Source: Planctomycetota bacterium
GTDB lineage: Bacteria; Planctomycetota; J058; JAJDCQ01
NCBI GenBank assembly: GCA_029260755.1
Contig: JAJDCQ010000074.1
Location: forward strand, 1-64,000
DNA: 64,000 nucleotides
Reading direction: 5' to 3'
Of this stretch, positions 9,677 through 18,533 are shown one piece after another (within the stretch, counting starts at the first letter, position 1; each line of letters begins with the position of its first letter). Both the position numbers and the translations under genes were made by a program. The notes beneath the pieces were generated by a model. The model was not told the origin of the DNA. It saw only the letters and a list, made by a program, of their open reading frames with translations, and ran no database searches.

Positions 9677-11541
9677 CAGAACGCCATGTCCTCGATCGGC
9701 GCGAAGTCGTCGGTCAGCAGCGGGACGTCGTGCGTCTCGACCGGCGTGGTCAGGTAGCTCTGGGCGAACTCGAGGTAGCGGTCGGCGCGCTGGAGCTCGA
9801 AGAACTGCGCCCAGCTCTCGTCGCCGCCGGCCTCGAGGGCGTCGCCGCGGATCTCGTCGGCGATCCCGCTCGCCTTCCGAGCGAGGGCGTCGCGAATCGG
9901 CGGGAGCTTCTCGCCGGCGAAGCGGTCGGTCACCGTCGCGACGACGAAGATGTTCCGCGTGTCCCTCGGTCCGGCCCACCACGACGGCTTCGGGAAGACG
10001 TGGACGCGGCCGCGGCGCTCGCCGGACAGCTCCCGCCCCGGCTCCTCGGCGCCCTCGAAGACGTGGCGCATCGTCCGGACGACGGCCCGGTAGATGAGGC
10101 TCTTGTCGCCCTCGAGCGACGCGTTGATGTTCGCCATGAGGATCCCGCGCTCGGGGTGGAGCTGGGCGCGGAGCTCATCGAAGTACTCGGCCGTCACCAG
10201 ATGCGGCGGGATCCGGCCGCCGATCGTGAACGCGTCGAGGATGGCGACGTCCCACTGCTCGTCGGGCCGGCTCCGGACGAACATCCGGCCGTCCTCGACG
10301 TGGGCCTTCACCGGGCCCTTCTCCTCGAAGTAGAAGAAGCGCTTCGCCACCTCCACGACTTCGGGGTCGATCTCGACCAGGTCGAGTCGCTTCACCTTCG
10401 GGTAGCGCCGCGCCCAGACGCGCGGCCCGAGCCCGCCGCCGCCGCCGATGAAGAGGACGCTCTCGATCTCGTCCTCGAGGAGCCAGGCGAGGTCGAACAT
10501 CTCGCTGTACTCGGCCGCGCTGTCGTAGGGCTTCACCAGATGGATGCCGCTCTCGCGGTAGTTGTCGAACTGGAGGTAGCGGCACCCGCCCGGCGGCGGG
10601 TTGCCGACGTGGCAGTAGCAGTCGTCGGTGTCGACGACGGCGATGTGATGGTAGGCGCTGTCGGTCTCGATCAGGAGCCGGTCGGTGCTCGAGATCGGCG
10701 CGACCGGCGTCGGCGGGGCGGCCGCGAAGCCGAGGCAGAGAAACGAGATCGCGCCGAGGCCGGCCATCGTGGAGCCCGGCGTGGCCCGGGCGGCGCGCTG
10801 GCGGTCGGCGAGGATCGCGAGGATCGCGGTCACGAGGAGCGCGCCGCCGGTCAGCTTGACGATGTTGTTCACGCCGAGGGTCGGGATCAGGAAGAACGCG
10901 GTGAAGAGCGTCCCGAAGATCGAGCCGACCGTCGAGAGGGCATACAGGCGGCCGGCGACGCGGCCGACCTTGGTGATGTCGCGCGTGGCGAGCTTCACGC
11001 TGAACGGGCTGACCATCCCGAGGAGCGCGCTCGGCGCGAAGAAGAGGATCGCCGACGCGGTGAGCGGGCCCCACCGGAGCCCGAGGCCCGAGAGGGCGTG
11101 ACAGACGGGGCTCGCCACGAGCGGCAGCATCATCACGAGCACCGCCGCCGTCGCGACGATCACGCCGAGGAGCGAAAAGCGCGGCATCTTGTCGGCCAGG
11201 TTCCCGCCGCCGTAGTAGCCGGTCGCGAGCGCGCCCATGAAGAGGCCGATCAGGGCGCTCCAGACGTAGACCGAGTTGCCGAAGTGCGGCGCGAGCAGCC
11301 GGCTGCCGGTGATCTCGAGGCTCATGATCCCGGCGCCGCAGAGGAAGACGATCGCCTTCAGCATCATCGGCGCATCCGGGGAGGCGGCCCGATCGGCGGT
11401 CGCGGCGGTCGCGGCCGTCGCCTCGGAGGCGCCCGGGGCGGGCGCGCCGCCCGGCGCGTCGGGGGCGTCGGTCGCGGCCGGAGCGGTCTCGGCGGCGGCG
11501 CCGCCGCCCTGGTCCTTCTTCTTCTTGTTCTTCTTGCTCAC
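9676..11541 (-). CDS. Polyamine aminopropyltransferase-like protein fused to MFS-type membrane domain
   Basis: 621 residues from GTG 11541. A Lys-rich start (SKKNKKKK) and an Ala/Pro linker are followed by about eight transmembrane helices (LKAIVFLCGAGIMSLEITGSRLLAP...). A SAM-methyltransferase-fold spermidine-synthase domain then follows: VLFIGGGGGLG nucleotide loop, LVEIDPEVV acidic residue, and DVAILDAF. The IPxHLxTxEF-like block is typical of membrane-fused members. Real polyamine synthesis is unproven in this subfamily. The frame stays open to 11721, but a TATAAT at 11607-11602 places transcription start downstream of that, which supports 11541. It likely heads the operon that runs toward the kinase. 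Confidence 0.85.
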   Translation of the reverse strand: MSKKNKKKKDQGGGAAAETAPAATDAPDAPGGAPAPGASEATAATAATADRAASPDAPMMLKAIVFLCGAGIMSLEITGSRLLAPHFGNSVYVWSALIGLFMGALATGYYGGGNLADKMPRFSLLGVIVATAAVLVMMLPLVASPVCHALSGLGLRWGPLTASAILFFAPSALLGMVSPFSVKLATRDITKVGRVAGRLYALSTVGSIFGTLFTAFFLIPTLGVNNIVKLTGGALLVTAILAILADRQRAARATPGSTMAGLGAISFLCLGFAAAPPTPVAPISSTDRLLIETDSAYHHIAVVDTDDCYCHVGNPPPGGCRYLQFDNYRESGIHLVKPYDSAAEYSEMFDLAWLLEDEIESVLFIGGGGGLGPRVWARRYPKVKRLDLVEIDPEVVEVAKRFFYFEEKGPVKAHVEDGRMFVRSRPDEQWDVAILDAFTIGGRIPPHLVTAEYFDELRAQLHPERGILMANINASLEGDKSLIYRAVVRTMRHVFEGAEEPGRELSGERRGRVHVFPKPSWWAGPRDTRNIFVVATVTDRFAGEKLPPIRDALARKASGIADEIRGDALEAGGDESWAQFFELQRADRYLEFAQSYLTTPVETHDVPLLTDDFAPIEDMAF

Positions 11542-11601
11542 GGCGGGTCCCGTCGGGCTCGGTCGGCGTGGCCGTGCGCTCAACGCACGGCGAGGGGGCG
11601 G

Positions 11602-11607
11602 ATTATA
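11602..11607 (-). promoter_or_regulatory. -10 box of the aminopropyltransferase gene
   Basis: Perfect TATAAT on the minus strand inside a small dyad (GGCGG ... CCGCC at 11597-11612). Transcription would start near 11595, giving a leader of about 54 bases to GTG 11541. No good -35 is visible. Confidence 0.5.
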
Positions 11608-11715
11608 CCGCCCGTCGCCCCGCCGCGCGTCCCCCGCGGCGACCTGCGGGGAGCCGTGCCGCGCGTTCTCGTCGTTCTCCTCCTTCGGGCCGGCCGAGAA
11701 ACCGATCCATCCTTG

Positions 11716-11731
11716 AGGCACGCCCGTGCCT
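11716..11731. promoter_or_regulatory. Possible operator dyad upstream of winged-helix gene
   Basis: Perfect 6-bp arms AGGCAC/GTGCCT with a 4-base spacer, 42 bp before the TTG start of the winged-helix protein. It would be a sensible site for autoregulation, but no second copy is seen in the window. Confidence 0.25.
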
Positions 11732-11772
11732 CCACCCGATCCGCGTCCGTCGTTCCCGAGGGAGGCTCGAAC

Positions 11773-12606
11773 TTGCGCGCGTTACGCTCCCCGATCGTCA
11801 CCGGTCGTTCCGCCTCGGATGTCGCCGAGGCTCGCGTCCTTCTCACCCTGGCCTCGAAGGGCGGCGACCAGGAAGGCTGGGTCACCCGCGGCCAGGTCAA
11901 CAAGCGGCTCGGCCGGATCGCCCGCGGGACGCGGGAGGCCGCCGTCGCCCGGCTCATCGCCGAGGGGGCGATCGAGGTCGGCACCCGCGGAAGCCGTTCG
12001 GTCCGCTATCGCCTGACCGAGCGGGGAATCCGGCGGGCGCTCGACCTCGACCTCGGGCCGCGCCAGCGCCTGTCGGGCGGCGAGGTGAGCGCGCTCCTGG
12101 GACTGCTCCGGGCCGAGTTCGCGCGCATCGCGTCGGACGTCGCCCCCGCGGCGCCCGCCGCCGACGACGATGCCGACGACGCCGACCGCGCGATCGGGGA
12201 GCGAGCGCGTCGGAACCCCGACGACGCGGCCCTCGCCCCGGTCGCCCCGATCGTCGAGAGCGGCCCGTTCCGGATCGGACCGCCGCCGCCGGGCCGGCGC
12301 CCGCCGGTGAGCGCGCACCCCGAGACGATCCGCACCCTGATCCTGCGCGAGGCCGAGGCGATCGACCGGGCGGAGGGAACCGGCGGGATGGTGCCGATCC
12401 ACCGACTGCGGGAGCGGCTCGGCGGGAGGCTCGCGGGCCCGGCCTTCGAGACCGCCCTCTACGACGTCGCCCGGAGCGGGCGCGCCTCGCTCAACAAGAT
12501 CACCGACTGGGCCGACGCCACGCCCGAGCAGCGGGCCGCGTCGATCCACCACCCCGTCCGCGGCCTGCTCTACTTCCTGACGCTGGGCGGAGGTCTCCGG
12601 CTATGA
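11773..12606 (+). CDS. Winged-helix DNA-binding protein paired with an AAA ATPase
   Basis: 277 residues from TTG 11773, chosen because GGAGG at 11761-11765 is 7 bases upstream; no ATG fits. The N-terminal half has a winged-helix pattern (ARVLLTLASKGGDQEGWVTRGQVNKRL ... VARLIAEGAIEVGTRGSRSVRYRLTERG). An acidic Ala/Pro-rich linker follows, then a second helical domain (ETIRTLILREAEAIDRAEGTGGMVPIHRLRERLGG ... LYDVARSGRASLNKITD) that also looks like a winged helix. The stop overlaps the ATPase start by 4 bp (ATGA), so the two are translated together. Function unknown. The pairing suggests the protein guides the ATPase to DNA (inference). Confidence 0.75.
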   Translation: MRALRSPIVTGRSASDVAEARVLLTLASKGGDQEGWVTRGQVNKRLGRIARGTREAAVARLIAEGAIEVGTRGSRSVRYRLTERGIRRALDLDLGPRQRLSGGEVSALLGLLRAEFARIASDVAPAAPAADDDADDADRAIGERARRNPDDAALAPVAPIVESGPFRIGPPPPGRRPPVSAHPETIRTLILREAEAIDRAEGTGGMVPIHRLRERLGGRLAGPAFETALYDVARSGRASLNKITDWADATPEQRAASIHHPVRGLLYFLTLGGGLRL

Positions 12607-15038
12607 CGACGACCCGCGCGCCCTCGGGCTCCTTCGCCCCCGAGATCGAGGCCTTCCGCCGCGCCCGCGAGCGGAAGCGCCAGCAGGCGACCCTGCATCC
12701 GGGCAGCGCCTACACTCCGCCGACCGACGCGGCGTCTCGCGCCGAGGCGCGCGAGCGGGCCGACGCGAGCCTGCTCCGCGACATCAACCCGTTCCGGCGC
12801 AACGTCGTCGAGAACCCGTGGCAGCCCGGCCACGACGTCCCCGACGTCGAGAGCATCTACGCCGGCGAGACGCGCCGCTCGCTCCAGGTGATGAAGGAGG
12901 TCCACGCGACGGCGGCGAGTCAGGGCGTCCTGCTCCTCGGCGAGGCTGGGGCCGGGAAGAGTCACCTCCTCCGCCGGCTGACCGCGCGCTACCGCGAGAG
13001 CGCGATCTACGTCCATCTCTACAGCCCGACGAGCCTCGGCACCGTCTTCCGGACGATCGCCCGGGCGGTCGCGGTCAACCTCGCCGAGACGCCGCCGGGC
13101 GCGCGCGGTCGCCAGATCGATCAGTTCGTCGACCGGCTCGTCGCCCGCCACGCGTTCGCGGCGTTCGGACGCGCCGCGCGGTCGCCGTCGGACCGGCAGG
13201 ACCTGCTCCGGCTCGTCGATGACCGGGGCGCCGCCCTCTGGGACGACGAGGAGGGCGCCCTCCGGGTGCTCGGCGCCCTCGAGAAGCACCTGCGGAGCGA
13301 GGAGCCGGCGCTCGACCGGAGCTACCTCCGGGCGTTCCTCCGGGCGCGGGTGCGGACGCTCGACACCCTGGCGCTCGACTGGCTCAAGGGCGAGGCGCTC
13401 GACGACGACGACGCGAAGCAGCTCGGCGTCAGCCGCGCGATCGAGACCGAGGAGGACGCCTTCGAGGCGCTCCGCTCGCTCGGCTACCTCTCGCGCTTCC
13501 ACAAGCCGGTCGTGATCGCGTTCGATCAGACCGAGAACCTCCCCGAGGTCGATGGAAAGCCCGGGATCCGGCTGCTCGTGAACGCGATCTGCCGGCTCCA
13601 CCCGCTGCCGAACTTCGTCTTCGTCCTCGTCTGCCCGACCGACGTCTGGACCCGGAAGTACCGGCACGGGCTGCACCAGTCCGAGCGCCAGCGGGTCGAG
13701 AACCTCGTCCTGCCGCTCGGCATGTCCGGCCTCTCGCCGATGCAGCTCGAGGAGCTCCTCGCCGCGCGCCTCGCGACGATCTACCAGGGCTTCTCGCCGC
13801 CGTATCCGAGCTACCCGTTCCGCCCCGACTACCTGGCCGCCCTGTCGGCCCAGGTCCAGCTCCAGCCGCGCGAGGCGCTGAACCACTTCCGCGATCTCGT
13901 CGAGGAGGCGAAGGAGGCCGGGACGATCCGCGAGATCGGCGCCGACGAGTGGGCCCGCCGGATGGGCGTCCCGGTGCACCTCGACGAGTACGACGCGCCC
14001 GAGCCCGACCCGTCGCCCGCGCCGGCGGCGATCCTCGAGCCCGCGCTGGCCGACCCGCTCGACGACCTCGAGCCCGAGCCTCCTCGTCAGGCCGGGCCCG
14101 ACGAGCCGGTGCGGCTCGAGCGGCTCGCCGAGGAGATCTTCGCCGAGGAGCTCGACGTCGTCCGCGCGACCCGCGGCGGCACCGACCTCTCCGACGAGGA
14201 CACGACCCGCGCCCTCCAGACGGCGCTCGAGGCCCTCGCCGAGCACGGCCCCGGACCGCACGCCGGCGGATGGCGGGTGAGCGTGGAGCCGCCGATCGCG
14301 TTCGGCGAGCGGACCGTCCTCGTCTTCGGCCAGGCGCACGAGGCGGCGCCGCCGGGTCCCGACGGGACGCCGGAGCTGCAGCGCTCGGCGGTCATCGTCT
14401 GCGAGAGCCGGCGCGGCCAGTCGTTCGCCGCGGTCGTCGGCCGCTGCACCGACCAGACCGGACGGGGCGTCGGCCGCTGGCCGCGGTTCGTCCTCGTCCG
14501 CGGACGCACGGAGCGGGCGAGCTGGTCGCGGGGACGCGAGCACCTGGCGAAGTTCCTCAAGCGAGGCGGCGTCCGGGTTCGGCCCGACGATCTCGGGCGC
14601 GGCCACCTCGCGGCGCTGCTCTCGATCACCCGCCGGGCGCGCGCCGGCGACCTCCTCGTCGGGGAGCGGACCGTCTCCGAGGAGGAGCTCCTCGAGGCGC
14701 TCGTGCTCGGCGGCGTCCTCGAGGCCCTCCCGGTCGTGCGCTCGCTCCTGGGTTGGCGCAGCCTGAGCGACCCGGCCCTCGGCTCGGTCGGCTCCGGCGA
14801 CGGCCGCGCGGCCGCGCAGGCGCGGCGACGCTCGAGCGTCGAGGACCGCCTCGCCCGCCTCGTCGCCCGCCACCACATCCTCGGCTTCCGGCGGGCGCTG
14901 GAGCGGCTGCAGCAGGACGACCCCGACCTCGACGAGGCGGCGCTCCTCCGGGCGGTCCACGCGTGCCGCAAGCGCGGCGCGATCGCGGTGCTCGGCAAGG
15001 ACGTGAAGGACCCGCTCCTCTCCGCCGTGACTGGCTGA
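12603..15038 (+). CDS. AAA/ORC-like ATPase with uncharacterised C-terminal domain
   Basis: 811 residues. The N-terminus has a conserved-looking INPFRRNVVENPWQ patch, then Walker A GEAGAGKSHLLRR (about 112-124) and a Walker B-like VVIAFDQTENL near 302-312. The sensor-like FVLVCPTDVW and a C-terminal lid (LQPREALNHFRDLVEEAKE) complete an ORC/STAND-type module to about residue 460. An acidic linker leads to a second domain at about 500-700 (SAVIVCESRRGQSFAAVVGR ... RFVLVRGR ... HLAKFLKRGGVRVRPDDLG) that I do not recognise; its alternating strands could be a nuclease-like or nucleotide-binding fold. A helical tail ends the protein. Co-translated with the winged-helix gene. Defence or replication-related roles are possible, neither proven. 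Confidence 0.8.
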   Translation: MTTTRAPSGSFAPEIEAFRRARERKRQQATLHPGSAYTPPTDAASRAEARERADASLLRDINPFRRNVVENPWQPGHDVPDVESIYAGETRRSLQVMKEVHATAASQGVLLLGEAGAGKSHLLRRLTARYRESAIYVHLYSPTSLGTVFRTIARAVAVNLAETPPGARGRQIDQFVDRLVARHAFAAFGRAARSPSDRQDLLRLVDDRGAALWDDEEGALRVLGALEKHLRSEEPALDRSYLRAFLRARVRTLDTLALDWLKGEALDDDDAKQLGVSRAIETEEDAFEALRSLGYLSRFHKPVVIAFDQTENLPEVDGKPGIRLLVNAICRLHPLPNFVFVLVCPTDVWTRKYRHGLHQSERQRVENLVLPLGMSGLSPMQLEELLAARLATIYQGFSPPYPSYPFRPDYLAALSAQVQLQPREALNHFRDLVEEAKEAGTIREIGADEWARRMGVPVHLDEYDAPEPDPSPAPAAILEPALADPLDDLEPEPPRQAGPDEPVRLERLAEEIFAEELDVVRATRGGTDLSDEDTTRALQTALEALAEHGPGPHAGGWRVSVEPPIAFGERTVLVFGQAHEAAPPGPDGTPELQRSAVIVCESRRGQSFAAVVGRCTDQTGRGVGRWPRFVLVRGRTERASWSRGREHLAKFLKRGGVRVRPDDLGRGHLAALLSITRRARAGDLLVGERTVSEEELLEALVLGGVLEALPVVRSLLGWRSLSDPALGSVGSGDGRAAAQARRRSSVEDRLARLVARHHILGFRRALERLQQDDPDLDEAALLRAVHACRKRGAIAVLGKDVKDPLLSAVTG

Positions 15039-15046
15039 TCGGGCCC

Positions 15047-15772
15047 TCAGCCCTCCGCGGCGGCGCGGAGCTCGTCGTCGGTGCGCCGGCAGGCGATCAC
15101 GAGGAAGCCGAACGACGCGGCCGCCGCGAAGGCGATCCAGACGACGCCCCAGTGCCAGGTCGAGCCGCCGATGACCTCGGCGAGCATCGCCGCGTCGCTC
15201 CGCACCTGCGGGCGATCGAGGATGTCGGCCTTGATGTCGTTCACGGCGTAGAGACAGCTCGTCACGCCGATCACCCGGAGGATGAGGTCGTTCTTCCCGC
15301 CCGAGAGGAGCGCTCCGCACAGGACGAGGACCGCGCCGGTCGCCAGGCCGAAGACGTGGCCGAAGCTCCCGGCCGGGCCGACCCAGGCGAGGGTGACGAC
15401 CATGAGGACCGAGCCGAGCGCGATCGAGACGATCCGGTCCGCCCGGGTGCGCGAGGCGAGGATCAGGATGAGCCCGCCCCACAGGACGCTTCCGAGGTAG
15501 CCGGCCGTCAGGATCGCGGCGGCGTTGCCGTCACGCGTGACGCAGTAGCCGCCCTCGCCCCGGTTGAGGACGATCTCCTCGACCCGTCCGCCCGTGATGA
15601 TGGCGGCCGCCGCGTGGCTCAGCTCGTGGAGGAACACGACGAGGATCTTGAGGGGATAGACGGCGCCGGTGTCCCAGAGCGCCACGACGATGAGCGCGAG
15701 CGCGAGGATCCCGGCGACCGCCTTCCAGCGGACGTCGGCGAGGAGGCCACGTCTCGTCTTCGGGTCGGTCAC
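15047..15772 (-). CDS. M50-family-like integral membrane metalloprotease
   Basis: 241 residues from GTG 15772. The motif FLHELSHAAAAIITGG near residue 50 carries the HExxH zinc site of site-2-protease / M50B-like proteins. About six hydrophobic helices surround it (e.g. VAGILALALIVVALW, YLGSVLWGGLILILA). A second aspartate ligand could be in YAVNDIKAD, near 185. Family members cleave membrane substrates or, in the M50B-like group, are of unknown function. It is convergent with the ATPase gene, with only 8 bp between stops, so it is not part of that operon. Confidence 0.8.
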   Translation of the reverse strand: MTDPKTRRGLLADVRWKAVAGILALALIVVALWDTGAVYPLKILVVFLHELSHAAAAIITGGRVEEIVLNRGEGGYCVTRDGNAAAILTAGYLGSVLWGGLILILASRTRADRIVSIALGSVLMVVTLAWVGPAGSFGHVFGLATGAVLVLCGALLSGGKNDLILRVIGVTSCLYAVNDIKADILDRPQVRSDAAMLAEVIGGSTWHWGVVWIAFAAAASFGFLVIACRRTDDELRAAAEG

Positions 15773-15819
15773 GGGCCGGGCGGCGGGCTAGCCCGCATCG
15801 GAGCCGATGAAGGGATGGA

Positions 15820-16013
15820 ACCACGGAGGCACGGAGGCACGGAGCAGCTTCGGATGACACCACGTCGCGGACCGATCCCGCCGCTCCTTCTCTTGGGTCC
15901 CCTCACCTCGCGTGACCGGGACCGCGAGGGAGCCACCCCGGGAACCGATCGGCTCGTGCGAGCCGGGATACGGCGCACGCAGTCGCTCCTCCGTGTCTCC
16001 GTGCCTCCGTGGT
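15820..16013. repeat. Inverted-repeat element A (8-bp unit CACGGAGG)
   Basis: Left arm 15820-15844 has about three units of cacggagg; right arm 15989-16013 is its reverse complement over 25 bp with one mismatch. The 144-bp interior has no credible gene. The surrounding 384-bp gap (15773-16156) holds nothing else that I can identify. It shares its design with elements B-E but has a different repeat word. Confidence 0.8.
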
Positions 16014-16156
16014 GACATCTGCTCGCCGAAGGCGAGCCCATCGGCACCTGAACGAGCTCGATGGTCCCTGCCCGCATCATTCACGAGCCCCGGCTGCGGT
16101 CGGCTCCCACGGGGCGGCGTCCTCGGGCCGAAATCGGCGCTCGCAGGCCAGAACAT

Positions 16157-16915
16157 CTAGCCCGACTCGTCGTCGGGGTCCGCGCCGCCGTCGCCGTCGT
16201 CGGGGACGACGTCCTCGATGCCGTCCACGGCGCCGGCGTCGTCGGTGGGGGCGTCGACGTCGTCCGAGGCGTCGCCCGTCTCACCCGACTCGTCTGGGCC
16301 GGCCGGCGGGGTGGGCGTCTCGCTCGATCCACCGTCGTCGCCCGGGCCCGGCGTCGGCGCCGGGGCGGCGCGACCGCCGACGATCGCCTCGGCCATGGCG
16401 GCCATGATCTTCCGAACGTTCCGCGGGTTCTGGCCGAGGTCGCCGTCGCCGATCCGCGATCGGCTCTCGGCGTGGACGGCCCGGACCTCGCCCTCGTCCT
16501 CGATCCGGACGGTGACGTCGTCCTCGAACTTGAAGAGCATCGACTGCCGCACGAGCTTCACGCGCTTCGCGCCGCCGTCGTCGACGTCCTCGCTCTCGAC
16601 CCGCCAGCGCGGCATCGCGCCGGCGACGTGCTTCACGATCCCGACGAGCTCGTCGGCGCCCCGCGTCGTCCGGATCGGTCGCTCGAGCGGGTGCTGCGCC
16701 TCGTCTCTCGTCGAGGCGAAGTTCTTGATGAAGTCGCGGTTCCAGTCCTCGATCTGGGCGCCGACGATCGCGGCGCCGCCGACGACGATCAGGAACAGGA
16801 CGAGGAGGACCCGCCGGAGAACGCTCGGCGGCTTCTCCTTCGGCGGCTCCGCCGCGGGGACCCGCTCCGACACGGCGCGCCGGTTCCGGGCGCTCTTTCG
16901 CGTGGCCTTGGCCAT
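16157..16915 (-). CDS. DUF1499 family membrane-anchored protein
   Basis: 252 residues. A basic start (MAKATRKSARNRR) and one transmembrane helix (VLRRVLLVLFLIVVGGAAIVGA) precede a DUF1499-like domain (PF07386). It shows HPLERPIRTTRGADELVGIVKHV, then FKFEDDVTVRIEDEGEVRAVHAESRSRIGDGDLGQNPRNVRKIM; the SRxGxxDLGxNxxR signature is diagnostic. The last 60 residues are an acidic Asp/Gly/Pro tail unlike the family and probably disordered. Function of DUF1499 is unknown. It lies 102 bp downstream of frr on the same strand and may be co-transcribed. Confidence 0.8.
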   Translation of the reverse strand: MAKATRKSARNRRAVSERVPAAEPPKEKPPSVLRRVLLVLFLIVVGGAAIVGAQIEDWNRDFIKNFASTRDEAQHPLERPIRTTRGADELVGIVKHVAGAMPRWRVESEDVDDGGAKRVKLVRQSMLFKFEDDVTVRIEDEGEVRAVHAESRSRIGDGDLGQNPRNVRKIMAAMAEAIVGGRAAPAPTPGPGDDGGSSETPTPPAGPDESGETGDASDDVDAPTDDAGAVDGIEDVVPDDGDGGADPDDESG

Positions 16916-17017
16916 GGCTGCTCGGTCCTCGTCTCGGCGGGCGCGGCTGGCTCCGCGCCGCCACGGTGAGGATGTCAGAGCGCCCCGGGTCGCCGCAACG
17001 GGCGAGGCGGATGGGAG

Positions 17018-17581
17018 CTACGTCTCGAGCAGCTCCTTGGTCTTGCCCTCGAGGAGATCGTTGACCGCCCCCTCGTACTTCTTGGTCAGGTCCTGGATCT
17101 CGTCCTTGAGCTTCTTCCCCGCGTCCTCGGGCAGGCCGTCGTCGATCAGCCCGTCGGCCTGGCGGTTGCCCTCGCGGCGGACGTTCCGGATCGCCACGCG
17201 GGCCTGCTCGGAGATGTCCTTCGCCCGGCTGACGAGCTTCTTGCGTCGCTCCTCGGACAGGGGCGGGACGGCGCAGCGGATGATGTGGCCGTCGTTCTGC
17301 GGGGTGAGGCCGACGTCGCTCTTGAGGATCGCCTTCTCGACGTCGCCGATGCTGGAGGGGTCGAACGGCTTGATCGCGAGGAGCTGCGGCTCGGGGACGC
17401 CGATGTTCGCGAGCTGCTGGAGCGGGGTCTGGCTCCCGTAGTAGTCGACCTTGATGTGCTCGATCAGACCCGGGTGGGCGCGCCCGGTCCGCATCCCGCG
17501 GAACTCGGTTCTGAGGTGATCGACCGCACCCTCCATCTTCTCCTCGGTCTCGAGCAGGACGTCGTCGGCACTCTCGGCCAT
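17018..17581 (-). CDS. frr: Ribosome recycling factor
   Basis: 187 residues, the normal length. The protein splits post-termination ribosomes with EF-G. Typical blocks are present: FRGMRTGRAHPGLIEHIKVDYYGSQTPLQQLANIGVPEPQLLAIKPFD, then LTPQNDGHIIRCAVPPLSEERRKKLVSRAKDISEQARVAIRNVRRE, and a terminal coiled coil. AGAGGAG upstream of ATG 17581 is a strong ribosome site. It is the last gene of the rpsB-tsf-pyrH-frr block, 46 bp after pyrH. Confidence 0.97.
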   Translation of the reverse strand: MAESADDVLLETEEKMEGAVDHLRTEFRGMRTGRAHPGLIEHIKVDYYGSQTPLQQLANIGVPEPQLLAIKPFDPSSIGDVEKAILKSDVGLTPQNDGHIIRCAVPPLSEERRKKLVSRAKDISEQARVAIRNVRREGNRQADGLIDDGLPEDAGKKLKDEIQDLTKKYEGAVNDLLEGKTKELLET

Positions 17582-17627
17582 GGGTCACTCCTCTCGGCAG
17601 GGTCGCGCGCCCCGCGCGACGGCGGCA

Positions 17628-18383
17628 TCAGGCGGTGATGAGCGTCCCGATGTCGTCGCCGCGGACGGCGCGCTCGATGTTCCCGTCGACCTTCAGATTG
17701 AAGACGATGATCGGAATACCGTGCTCCATGCAGAGGCTGATCGCGGTGAGGTCCATCACCCCGAGCTTCTTGTTGAGCACGTCGAGATAGGTCATCGCGT
17801 GGAAGCGCTCGGCATCCGAGTGCTTCTCGGGGTCGGCGGAGAAGACGCCGTCGACCTTCGTCGCCTTGAGGAGCACCTCGGCGCCGATCTCCTTGGCCCG
17901 GAGCGACGCGGCGGTGTCCGTCGTGAAGTAGGGGTTGCCGGTGCCGCCGGCGAGGATCACGACCCGCTTCTTCTGGAGGTGGCGGATGGCGCGCCGGCGG
18001 ATGAAGGGCTCGGCGAAGTCCTTGACGGGCACCGCGGTCAGGAGCCGCGTCTCGATGCCCTGGCGCTCGAGGGAGTCCTGGAGCGCGATGCCATTGATGA
18101 TGGTGGCGAGCATGCCCATCTGGTCGGCGAGGGCGCGGCTGAAGCCCTTCTCGGCGAACTGGCTGCCCCGGAGGAGGTTCCCGCCGCCGACCACGACGGC
18201 GAGCTCCTTGCCCCCCGCGGTCACCGCGCCGAGCTGCCGAGCTATGTTCGCCACCTCGACCGTCTCGAGGCCGAACCCGCTCGGCTTGCAGAAGCTCTCG
18301 CCCGAGATCTTCAGAAGGACCCGGTCGTAGCTCCGTCGGTGCTGCGCGCGAAGTCGCTCGCTCGCCTTGGGGTCACTCACCAC
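17628..18383 (-). CDS. pyrH: Uridylate kinase (UMP to UDP)
   Basis: 251 residues of the amino-acid-kinase fold. It phosphorylates UMP in pyrimidine nucleotide synthesis. Visible signatures are LLKISGESF, VVVGGGNLLRG, VVILAGGTGNPYFTTDTAASLRA, LLKATKVDGVFSADP and MDLTAISLCMEHGIPIIVFN. Two successive GTG codons (18383 and 18380) could serve as start. It lies between tsf and frr as in most bacteria; a GC-rich hairpin separates it from tsf. Confidence 0.97.
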   Translation of the reverse strand: MVSDPKASERLRAQHRRSYDRVLLKISGESFCKPSGFGLETVEVANIARQLGAVTAGGKELAVVVGGGNLLRGSQFAEKGFSRALADQMGMLATIINGIALQDSLERQGIETRLLTAVPVKDFAEPFIRRRAIRHLQKKRVVILAGGTGNPYFTTDTAASLRAKEIGAEVLLKATKVDGVFSADPEKHSDAERFHAMTYLDVLNKKLGVMDLTAISLCMEHGIPIIVFNLKVDGNIERAVRGDDIGTLITA

Positions 18384-18446
18384 GTTTGGCGTCTCGCTCC
18401 CGGTTCGTTCGTCGCGGGCGCCGGAGGCCGCGGCCGTACGGCGCGA

Positions 18447-18469
18447 GAGGCGGGCCGCAGGCCCGCCTC
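18447..18469 (-). terminator. Hairpin between tsf and pyrH
   Basis: Perfect 10-bp GC-rich stem (GAGGCGGGCC / GGCCCGCCTC) with a 3-base loop, in the 150-bp tsf-pyrH gap. There is no T-run, so partial termination or an mRNA-processing/stability role is more likely than full termination. Confidence 0.4.
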
Positions 18470-18533
18470 CGTCGTCTTCCGTCCGGCGCCGACCGGCTGC
18501 CCGCCGGTGCGGCGCGCGAACGGTCCGTCGAGG

